From the IMG/VR virus record IMGVR_UViG_3300017730_000019, positions 1-45,250 of that record: a DNA stretch of 45,250 nt; one strand, given 5' to 3'. The position numbers were made by a program, and so were the translations under genes. The stretch comes from a virus. Each line of letters begins with the position of its first letter. Positions within the stretch are counted from its first letter, which is position 1. A model generated the notes under the pieces. That model had not been told where the DNA came from. It ran no database searches and was given only the letters and a program-made list of their open reading frames with translations. Below are positions 34,499-41,412 of the stretch, in pieces.

Positions 34499-37066
34499 AT
34501 GGGATATATTGGTAGTGACCCAAAAACAAATCAATCGGTAAGTACCTCACAACTTGTAAACGATTCTGTAACAAACGAAAAGATTGTTGATGATGTTCAA
34601 TTCAATTCGGTTACGGCTAGTTTTGTAAGTTCAAGTACAGAGATTGTTGGTAAGACATTTACCGGCACGTTTAGTGGTGCGTTAAGCTCATCCGCACAAA
34701 TAGCAAGTACGATAAGCGGTTCATTTACCGCTGATAGCTCATCCTTTAGTACAAGGGTGTCCGATGTTGAGGCGGGTAGTACATCAAAAACTCTTGTTTC
34801 AAGTTCGGTTTTGAGTAGTCCATCACAAGGTACAATCAGACTAGCAACTAATGGTGTAAATACTGATGTTGACAGCGGACTTCAAACTGGTGACTCACCA
34901 ACATTTACAGCTATTACCGTAAATACAGCTACAGTTACAGGAACACTAACAGCTCAAGAGATTCACACAGAGTTTGAAAGTGCTTCTATCCTATTCACGA
35001 GTGGTTCAACGCAGTTCGGTAACAGTAGTGATGATGTACATGAGTTTAAAGGTAACACGATAAGTGGGTCATCAACTTCAACTGGTTCATTTGGAACAAT
35101 ACAAGCAAGTGGAGTAAGTTTAAGTAACAACGACGCAGGAACTTCAAACACTATCTTTGGTAAGAGTGCTGGAGATGCTATTGCAAGTGGTGGTAATTAT
35201 AATGTTGTTATAGGTGAAGAAGCTGGTGGAGCCCTCACAAGTGGCCAAAAAAATACAGCGGTAGGTTTTGAATCACTAAAAACATCAGCAGAAAATGATT
35301 TTAGTACAGCAATAGGATATCAAGCCTTAAAAACTCTCAATGAGGCTAACGAGGGTGAAAACACAGCAGTTGGATATCTCGCTGGAACTTTAGCTACAAC
35401 TACAAAAAGAAGCACTTTGATAGGAAATCAAGCTATGGGCGGAGCTACATTAGTTGGTACAGATAATACTGTAGTTGGATATCAAGCTGGATATGATGCA
35501 ACATCAGCGTCAAGTTCAGTCTTTATTGGTAGAGACGCCGGTGCAAATATAACAACTGGAAATGAAAATATAGGGATTGGAAAAACTGCGATGGGTTCAT
35601 CCGCAGTAACTGGTGACCAGAACATCGCAATCGGAGCACGAGCTGGAGACCACATAACAAGTGGAAAAAGAAATGTGGCTGTAGGTACTATTTCTCTTGG
35701 AGGAAATACCGATACCACTTTTACTGGTACTGAGAACGTTGCTATCGGACACAGAGCTGGTGGTAATCTACAATCACAAGGTGATTTCAACACAATAGTT
35801 GGTGCTTACGCTGGAGATGAAATAACCGTTGGTGATAATAATACTTTAATGGGTTACGAAGCTGGAACTTCTATTAACTCAACGGATGCTAATGGTTCTG
35901 TTGCATTTGGATTTGAAGCTTTAAAACAATGTACAAGTGGTCAAAAAAATACGGCGATTGGTTATCAGGTGATGGCGGGTGCGATGGATGTCGGTGATTT
36001 GAATACCGGAGTTGGTTATGAAGCTCTGTATAGTCTTGACCCAGGCACCGATGGACACGGTTCAAATACTGCAGTCGGATATAGGGCTGGTTACTCTGTC
36101 ACAACTTCAGAAAATAATACTTTCATAGGAACCAGTGCTGGTGGAGCTATGACAGGTGCAAACAACGTTGCCATTGGTAGGGAATGTGGAAATGGTGGTG
36201 GAGCTGGTTCAAATAATGTATTTATAGGACACGGAGTTGCCGCTGCTTCTAACTCAAGAGATGGTCTTGTGATAATCGGTGCTGAAGCTGGAGCATCATT
36301 ACAAAGTGGAGATACCAATACATTTGTAGGATACCAATGTGGTACGAGTGTATCCTCAGGTGACCACAACACTTTATTTGGTTATCAAGCTGGTAAAGGT
36401 TTACATTCCGCCGGCTCACATAACACACTAATCGGAAAACAAGCTGGTATCAATGTAAACTCTTCTGGTGATGGTAATAATACTTGTTTAGGAAGTGAGA
36501 CTGGTGATACATTGACAAGTGGAATTGATAACACGATTATTGGTGCTAATGCGGATTCTGAAGGTACAGGTACAAATAGAGCCATAGGTCTTGGTAAGAG
36601 TATTACAGCGGTACAAGATTATTTCACTGTAGGAAATGGAACTGACGATATAAGAAATTCTCATGGTAGTACAACTTGGGCAACTGTATCAGATAAAAGA
36701 TTTAAAAAGAATATAGAGACCTCAACCGCTGGTTTAAGCTTTATAGAGGATTTAAGACCAGTCACTTACAACTGGAAAAATAAAGGTGAAATACCGAATT
36801 GGTCAAAGGCATATCAAGAGGGTTCGGAGGAACAATATAGAAATTCTAAACATAATCATGGTTTTATTGCTCAAGAGGTTAAGGAAGCGATAGACAATCA
36901 TCCAGAAATCAAAGATGGTTTTGATATGTGGTATGAATTAGAAGGAAGTAATGGTCAACAAGAAGTTGGAGAAACAGCCTTAATACCGATATTAGTAAAA
37001 GCAGTCCAAGAGTTATCCTCCGAGATTGAAGATATTAAAAAAACTTGTAAGTGTATGAACGAGTAA
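34499..37066 (+). CDS. Tail fibre with beta-roll (YadA-head-like) repeats and S74 domain
   Basis: An 855-residue fibre beginning MGYIGSDPKTNQ. A shaft repeat (SSAQIASTISGSF) and a module copy (LTAQEIHTEF, from codon 150, with VHEFKGNTISGSSTSTGSFG) lead into about 20 copies of a 14-to-25-residue unit with core N(T/V)(A/V)(V/I)G(Y/x)(Q/x)AG between about residues 215 and 700. This matches the left-handed beta-roll seen in YadA-type adhesin heads and some phage fibres. The S74 domain has S731-DKRF-K736 and HGFIAQEV. It ends VQELSSEIEDIKKTCKCMNE, with two cysteines in the coiled coil. Confidence 0.9.
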   Translation: MGYIGSDPKTNQSVSTSQLVNDSVTNEKIVDDVQFNSVTASFVSSSTEIVGKTFTGTFSGALSSSAQIASTISGSFTADSSSFSTRVSDVEAGSTSKTLVSSSVLSSPSQGTIRLATNGVNTDVDSGLQTGDSPTFTAITVNTATVTGTLTAQEIHTEFESASILFTSGSTQFGNSSDDVHEFKGNTISGSSTSTGSFGTIQASGVSLSNNDAGTSNTIFGKSAGDAIASGGNYNVVIGEEAGGALTSGQKNTAVGFESLKTSAENDFSTAIGYQALKTLNEANEGENTAVGYLAGTLATTTKRSTLIGNQAMGGATLVGTDNTVVGYQAGYDATSASSSVFIGRDAGANITTGNENIGIGKTAMGSSAVTGDQNIAIGARAGDHITSGKRNVAVGTISLGGNTDTTFTGTENVAIGHRAGGNLQSQGDFNTIVGAYAGDEITVGDNNTLMGYEAGTSINSTDANGSVAFGFEALKQCTSGQKNTAIGYQVMAGAMDVGDLNTGVGYEALYSLDPGTDGHGSNTAVGYRAGYSVTTSENNTFIGTSAGGAMTGANNVAIGRECGNGGGAGSNNVFIGHGVAAASNSRDGLVIIGAEAGASLQSGDTNTFVGYQCGTSVSSGDHNTLFGYQAGKGLHSAGSHNTLIGKQAGINVNSSGDGNNTCLGSETGDTLTSGIDNTIIGANADSEGTGTNRAIGLGKSITAVQDYFTVGNGTDDIRNSHGSTTWATVSDKRFKKNIETSTAGLSFIEDLRPVTYNWKNKGEIPNWSKAYQEGSEEQYRNSKHNHGFIAQEVKEAIDNHPEIKDGFDMWYELEGSNGQQEVGETALIPILVKAVQELSSEIEDIKKTCKCMNE
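35146..36606 (+). repeat. Beta-roll repeat region of fibre gene
   Basis: About 20 degenerate units of the type NTAVGYQAG with variable spacers fill this stretch; protein similarity is strong and DNA similarity moderate. Confidence 0.85.
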
Positions 37067-37073
37067 TATTTAT
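37066..37073 (+). promoter_or_regulatory. Late promoter-like motif ATATTTAT
   Basis: Exact 8-mer on the end of the upstream stop codon, 18 bases before ATG 37092; nearly the same gap sequence as at 27217. Confidence 0.55.
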
Positions 37074-37091
37074 AATGAAAAGAGAGAATAG

Positions 37092-39830
37092 ATGCCATAT
37101 TTAGGAAGACCAGTAACAAATGCAGGTCAATTTGAAATAATTGACGATATCAGCTCAGGCTTTGATGGAAGTGATGTTTCATTTACCCTACAGGTTGGTG
37201 GAACCGATATATTACCTGATGCGTCAAATGTGACGATTGTGCTTGATGGTGTTGTTCAGATACCATCTTCTGCCTATTCGATTACTGGTTCTACTCTTAA
37301 TTTTTCAGAAGCACCAGCTGATGGAGTTGAGTTTCATGGTGTTCTAGCTGGTCAATCACAATTTATAGAGAGTGGTTTCATAACCAACACACACATTAGT
37401 GATTCCGCTAATATTAGTGGTAGTAAGATAAATACAGACTTTAGTGCACAGACGGTAAAGGCTGCCATATTTGATGGGATGGTTAGTGGTTCCGCACAAC
37501 TAGCCGATGATATTAGTGGTTCATTCTCAAAGGAACATTTAGGAGCAAAAGTAGCTAACGTTGTAACAAGCTCAGCTCAGATAGCTGCAGATATTAGTGG
37601 TTCTTTCGGAAACCAAAGAGTAGGGACAAGTGATTCTCCGACATTCGCTGGTGGGACAGTCACAGGAGATTTTGCCGTAGGAGGAACACTAACAGCTCAA
37701 GAGGTTCATACAGAGTTCGAGTCAGCCTCTATCTTATTTACAAGTGGTTCCACAATCTTCGGTAATAGTAGTGATGACGTTCATAATATGACTGGTTCTC
37801 TAAACATATCTGGTTCATTTGGTGTAAATGATGGTAACGTACACATCGCTGATAAAATGATAGCTGGTTCTGGTTCTGGTTTTGGTTTTGGTGATACAAA
37901 TCATTCATTTACTGTTAAGTCAACTGGTAATAACGCTGGTTTTTCAGTCTTGAGTTCGGCAGGTAGTGAACTACTTAGATTTATTCAAGAGAGCAATGAT
38001 GCGGGTAAACTCGATATTTATGATGGTGGTTCTTTAAAATTAAGATTATCAAGTCACGCTAATGAAAATAATTACATTAACAATGGTGGCAAGCTTGGTA
38101 TCGGCACAAATAATCCAGTAGAAATGCTTGAAGTCTATAATGCTACATCACCAGCTATACAATTAAACGATGGTGGTGATTATAAAGGTATATTTAGACT
38201 CGCTGGAAACGATTTAGAGGTTCGTGGTAGTAGTGGGGCTTTAGAGTTTTATAATGGTTCAGCTGATGGTGATTCTTCAACTCTTGCTATGACTATAGAC
38301 AGTTCACAACGAGTTGCTGTAGGGAACACAAGTCCAGCCGCTGTAGGAGGATATTACGCTCCAAAGTTTAGTGTTGAAGGTGATGATTATAAAGGTGTAA
38401 TCTCAGTTATTGAACATCAAAATGGTATAAGTGGTGGTATAGTATCAATAGGAAAATCAAGAGGTACAAGTGCTGGAGCAGTAACGATTCTACAAACGGA
38501 TGATATTACAGGTAGATTGTTGTTTAGTTCTGCAGATGGTGTAGACTTTAGAGTTATTTCAGCAGAGATAAGAACATTAGTTGGTGCTTCACCTGCTGCA
38601 AATGACGTACCTGGTCATTTATTATTTATGACAAATGATGGTAGTGGTGTTGACTCTACTGAAAGAATGCGTATTGACTCTGCAGGTGTCTTAACAACAA
38701 CAAGTGGTAGTGCGGTTTCAACTTTTACAAATCAACAAAAATATTACGAATCAAGTCCAGATGCAACACATCTTATAGTAAATAGTCCAGAGGAACACAC
38801 AGTAACAGATAGCAACGCTAACTACAAAAGGATGAAAACCTTTATAGCTAATAGAAGTGGTAGAATTAGAGTAAAATGGGAAGGCAAAAATCAAAGTGGT
38901 ACTTATTACTGGTCGTGGAGATTCTCAAAAAATAATGGTTCTACAACCGATACACAATATCCAACTTTAATGACACACCCTAATGGAGATAATGCACAAG
39001 GGTCTTTTGCAGCGGGAGTAGCTGAAGGTGTATCATCATCTACTCATGAGTACACAGAATTTGACGTAGCGTTGGATGGTGTAGTAGCGGGTGACCAAAT
39101 AGAATTATGGCATAGGTCTGCTGATGGTAGTGGTGGACAAGTTACTGGTAATGGTCAGACTTTATATGCTAAAAACTTCGAAGTGTATTCAGATGTACCC
39201 AATGCACCAAAACACGTAGCACATCAGTATGGATTTACTTTAGAAGATGGTAACGCTCTCTTTGGTACTAGGTCAGTAACTACTACAAATGTTGGTGGTG
39301 CTACTTTTGCTCCTAACTCAGTAGGTAGAACAGTTTTAAATCTTGGTTCTGTAAACTACACATCAGAAATTGACGTTGTACGACTTTTTAATCAAAACGG
39401 TGAAGTAGGTGATATAAGAACAAATGGTAGTGGAGCTTCATTTAATAGTGCTTCTGATTATCGTTTAAAAGAAAACGAAGTTACTTTATCTAACGCATTA
39501 ACAAGGTTAAATAACTTAAAACCTTATAGATTTAATTTTAAAGCAGACTCTGATACCACCTTAGATGGGTTTTTTGCACACGAAGTACAAGATGTAGTAC
39601 CAGAAGCAGTATCAGGTACAAAAGACCAGATGAAACCAATACAATATCAACCTGGTGATGATATACCTGAAGGTAAACAAGTATATGATGTAAAAGAATA
39701 CTCAACAACCGAAATAGACCCACAAAAACTGGATGCTTCAAAACTTGTACCTTTAATGGTAGCGGCTATACAAGAACTATCAGCACAAAACGAGGTACTA
39801 ACAACAAAAGTAGAAGCTTTGGAAAAATAA
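37092..39830 (+). CDS. Tail fibre with lectin-like insert and S74 domain
   Basis: A 912-residue fibre. The N-terminal attachment domain (MPYLGRPV, SSGFDGSDVSFTLQVGG, LDGVVQIPSSAYSI) is paralogous to that of the 24911 gene, as is the SFSKEHLGAKVANVV region. The module starts near codon 200. Between about 545 and 715 lies a non-repetitive, aromatic-rich segment (YYWSWRFSKNNG, GDQIELWHRSADGSGG) that looks like a beta-sandwich of the carbohydrate- or receptor-binding type. S74: S788-DYRL-K793 and DGFFAHEV. Coiled-coil end VQ/IQELSAQNEVLTTKVEALEK, almost the same as in the 24911 gene. Confidence 0.9.
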   Translation: MPYLGRPVTNAGQFEIIDDISSGFDGSDVSFTLQVGGTDILPDASNVTIVLDGVVQIPSSAYSITGSTLNFSEAPADGVEFHGVLAGQSQFIESGFITNTHISDSANISGSKINTDFSAQTVKAAIFDGMVSGSAQLADDISGSFSKEHLGAKVANVVTSSAQIAADISGSFGNQRVGTSDSPTFAGGTVTGDFAVGGTLTAQEVHTEFESASILFTSGSTIFGNSSDDVHNMTGSLNISGSFGVNDGNVHIADKMIAGSGSGFGFGDTNHSFTVKSTGNNAGFSVLSSAGSELLRFIQESNDAGKLDIYDGGSLKLRLSSHANENNYINNGGKLGIGTNNPVEMLEVYNATSPAIQLNDGGDYKGIFRLAGNDLEVRGSSGALEFYNGSADGDSSTLAMTIDSSQRVAVGNTSPAAVGGYYAPKFSVEGDDYKGVISVIEHQNGISGGIVSIGKSRGTSAGAVTILQTDDITGRLLFSSADGVDFRVISAEIRTLVGASPAANDVPGHLLFMTNDGSGVDSTERMRIDSAGVLTTTSGSAVSTFTNQQKYYESSPDATHLIVNSPEEHTVTDSNANYKRMKTFIANRSGRIRVKWEGKNQSGTYYWSWRFSKNNGSTTDTQYPTLMTHPNGDNAQGSFAAGVAEGVSSSTHEYTEFDVALDGVVAGDQIELWHRSADGSGGQVTGNGQTLYAKNFEVYSDVPNAPKHVAHQYGFTLEDGNALFGTRSVTTTNVGGATFAPNSVGRTVLNLGSVNYTSEIDVVRLFNQNGEVGDIRTNGSGASFNSASDYRLKENEVTLSNALTRLNNLKPYRFNFKADSDTTLDGFFAHEVQDVVPEAVSGTKDQMKPIQYQPGDDIPEGKQVYDVKEYSTTEIDPQKLDASKLVPLMVAAIQELSAQNEVLTTKVEALEK

Positions 39831-39833
39831 GTA

Positions 39834-39841
39834 ATATTTAT
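39834..39841 (+). promoter_or_regulatory. Late promoter-like motif ATATTTAT
   Basis: Exact 8-mer three bases after the stop codon, 14 bases before ATG 39856; AAAAGAGG follows as ribosome site. Confidence 0.5.
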
Positions 39842-39855
39842 TTAAAAGAGGTTTT

Positions 39856-40491
39856 ATGAAATACGCTTTTCTCATTCCCATATACAATACCATAAGTGGT
39901 AGATTGTTACCACAATTCTTACATCTTCAAGATTGGTGTCGTAGTTTAGATGGAGAGATATTTACCGTTGTTGGTAGGACGCATGTGGATGCTAGAAATT
40001 GGTTATGTACGAATGGTGGTGGTTATGCGAACCCAACAAAATTAATTGACAATTTCGATAATTTGGTGTGGATAGACGCAGACCAACAATTTAACTATCA
40101 ACAACTCTGTACACTATTAGAGAGTGGTGATGATTTTTGTAGTGGTTGGTACATAAAAGAAATGAGTGGACTTGCGATGGTAGCAGATTGGGATGAGGAC
40201 TACTTTGAATCTAATTTACATATGAAGTTTTATCATCAAGATGAGATTAGACAAAGGGAAGAACCATTTGAAGCAAGTTATTGTGGTTTTGGATTCACAA
40301 AGGTCGCATCAAACATCATAAGAGAGTTAGAATATCCTTATTTCAGACAAAGAATGGTAACCATCGGTGACCATAGTGAGAATTGTAGTGAGGATGTCTC
40401 ATTCTGTCTTGATGTTTGGGAAAAATGTGGTATAAAACCAACAATTTTACCACAATTAAGGGTAAATCATTTAAAAGAAATGTATATTTAA
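39856..40491 (+). CDS. Glycosyltransferase-like protein (GT-A type)
   Basis: A 211-residue protein resembling small GT-A glycosyltransferases of T4-like phages. It starts MKYAFLIPIYNT, a typical first strand of the nucleotide-sugar fold, and has a DxD motif D74-A-D76 in VWIDADQQF for metal and sugar-nucleotide binding. A later S-E179-D180-V-S-F resembles the acceptor-side ED region. The segment ASYCGFGFTKVAS also fits the family. It lies directly after the last fibre gene, so it may glycosylate fibre or other virion proteins. Substrate is unknown. Confidence 0.75.
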   Translation: MKYAFLIPIYNTISGRLLPQFLHLQDWCRSLDGEIFTVVGRTHVDARNWLCTNGGGYANPTKLIDNFDNLVWIDADQQFNYQQLCTLLESGDDFCSGWYIKEMSGLAMVADWDEDYFESNLHMKFYHQDEIRQREEPFEASYCGFGFTKVASNIIRELEYPYFRQRMVTIGDHSENCSEDVSFCLDVWEKCGIKPTILPQLRVNHLKEMYI

Positions 40492-40492
40492 T

Positions 40493-40500
40493 ATATTTAT
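40493..40500 (+). promoter_or_regulatory. Late promoter-like motif ATATTTAT
   Basis: Exact 8-mer within an AT-rich run right after the glycosyltransferase stop codon, 18 bases before ATG 40519. Confidence 0.5.
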
Positions 40501-40518
40501 ATAAAATAGGAAAAAATT

Positions 40519-40725
40519 ATGTATCGTATAGTAAAACAACTTCATCCAGCACCAAGTTCAAGTGCAGACCCATATTGGGCATCAAGAGATGTATACGTTG
40601 CAAAGTTGAGTGGTAGCGCAGAGCAGGTTTGGGAGTACAGTACTCAAGCAGCGGCTACCGCTAAAATGAATGAATTAGAAGCGGCTGATTCAACCGAAAG
40701 AAAATATAAAGTTATTTTAGTCTAA
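40519..40725 (+). CDS. Small protein of unknown function
   Basis: A 68-residue protein (MYRIVKQLHPAPSSSADPYW) with a compact alpha/beta look: a first strand, the WASRDVYVAKL strand, a helix around QAAATAKMNELEAAD, and a last strand YKVILV. This resembles small phage proteins with a RRM- or WGR-like size, but no family can be named. TAGGAAAAAA precedes the ATG, and it has its own candidate promoter. Confidence 0.65.
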   Translation: MYRIVKQLHPAPSSSADPYWASRDVYVAKLSGSAEQVWEYSTQAAATAKMNELEAADSTERKYKVILV

Positions 40726-40732
40726 CAAGTAT

Positions 40733-40740
40733 ATACTTAT
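40733..40740 (+). promoter_or_regulatory. Variant late promoter-like motif ATACTTAT
   Basis: One-base variant of the 8-mer, 35 bases before ATG 40776. It overlaps a perfect 12-base palindrome AAGTATATACTT (40727-40738). Confidence 0.35.
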
Positions 40741-40775
40741 ATATTAGTAAACAGAAACAGTTATAGGAGAATAAT

Positions 40776-41045
40776 ATGTCAGAAGACGTAAATATAAAAG
40801 AAACACCTTTGTCTGAAAGTGAAAAAGAACAACTATCTGAAGTGGTTCAACTTAGTCAACAACTACAGAGTGCCTTTGGTAATCTATCGATAAGAAAAAT
40901 CCAAATTGAATCAGAGGAAGAAGTTTTAAAACAAGAACTTTCTAAGAAAAATCAAAAAGAAGCCGAAATTTCACGTAAAATAAATGAAAAGTATGGTGTC
41001 GGTTCGGTTGATTTACAAAAAGGTGTTTTTATAAAACAAGATTAA
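40776..41045 (+). CDS. Small coiled-coil protein (paralogue of next gene)
   Basis: An 89-residue protein. After a short acidic start, residues about 15-72 form a long coiled coil (KEQLSEVVQLSQQLQ, EEEVLKQELSKKNQKE). It ends in INEKYGVGSVDLQKGVFIKQD. The next protein has the same layout and the matching end LNEKYGAGQLDPETGVFTPTK. Small proteins with this ending occur before the sheath gene in marine T4-like phages. Likely virion or tail-assembly related. TAGGAG precedes the ATG. Confidence 0.75.
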   Translation: MSEDVNIKETPLSESEKEQLSEVVQLSQQLQSAFGNLSIRKIQIESEEEVLKQELSKKNQKEAEISRKINEKYGVGSVDLQKGVFIKQD

Positions 41046-41047
41046 TT

Positions 41048-41323
41048 ATGGCAGAAAAAATAAAATTTAATGACGAAGAGTTAAAACAACTAGAATCATT
41101 ACAGAACGACTACTCACAAAAACAGGTGGAGTTAGGTCAAATTCACGTACAAAGATTGTTACTTAACCAACAATTAGCAGAATTACAAAACCGTCAATCA
41201 GAGATAGAACAGCAGTATATAGAAATACAAGGTAGAGAAAAACAAATGGTTGATGTACTTAACGAAAAGTATGGTGCAGGTCAATTAGATCCTGAGACTG
41301 GTGTTTTTACCCCTACAAAATAA
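41048..41323 (+). CDS. Small coiled-coil protein (paralogue of previous gene)
   Basis: A 91-residue protein nearly wholly coiled coil (DYSQKQVELGQIHVQRLLLN, then NRQSEIEQQYIEIQGREKQM) with the EKYGAG C-terminal motif. It starts 2 bases after the previous gene, so the two form a tandem-duplicated, co-translated pair, and it is followed by an intrinsic terminator. Possibly a heteromeric coiled-coil partner of its neighbour; function unknown. Confidence 0.75.
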   Translation: MAEKIKFNDEELKQLESLQNDYSQKQVELGQIHVQRLLLNQQLAELQNRQSEIEQQYIEIQGREKQMVDVLNEKYGAGQLDPETGVFTPTK

Positions 41324-41332
41324 AAAAAAGTG

Positions 41333-41361
41333 TCCTAAAAGGTGTTTTTAGGATATTTTTT
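41333..41361 (+). terminator. Intrinsic terminator upstream of sheath gene
   Basis: TCCTAAAA (41333-41340) pairs with TTTTAGGA (41346-41353) around GGTGT and is followed by TATTTTTT. The stem is AU-rich but perfect over 8 bp. Confidence 0.82.
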
Positions 41362-41362
41362 A

Positions 41363-41370
41363 ATATTTAT
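41363..41370 (+). promoter_or_regulatory. Late promoter-like motif ATATTTAT upstream of gp18
   Basis: Exact 8-mer just after the terminator T-run, 42 bases before the sheath ATG, so the sheath gene would start a new transcript. Confidence 0.55.
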
Positions 41371-41412
41371 TGTAGACATTTACTTTAATATCAACTAATT
41401 AGGAGATTACCG

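Noticed and set aside
20300-36600. Many open frames on the - strand through the fibre genes
   Set aside because: They follow from repetitive S/G/T/A codons and have hydrophobic, family-less translations without ribosome sites; treated as shadows of the fibres.
20133-39830. Diversity-generating retroelement or CRISPR-like array in the fibre region
   Set aside because: No reverse transcriptase and no adenine-variable template repeat are visible; repeats are coding, irregularly spaced and synonymous-diverged.
40416-40616. Second + frame across the glycosyltransferase end and next gene
   Set aside because: It overlaps two better supported genes in another frame and has no ribosome site.
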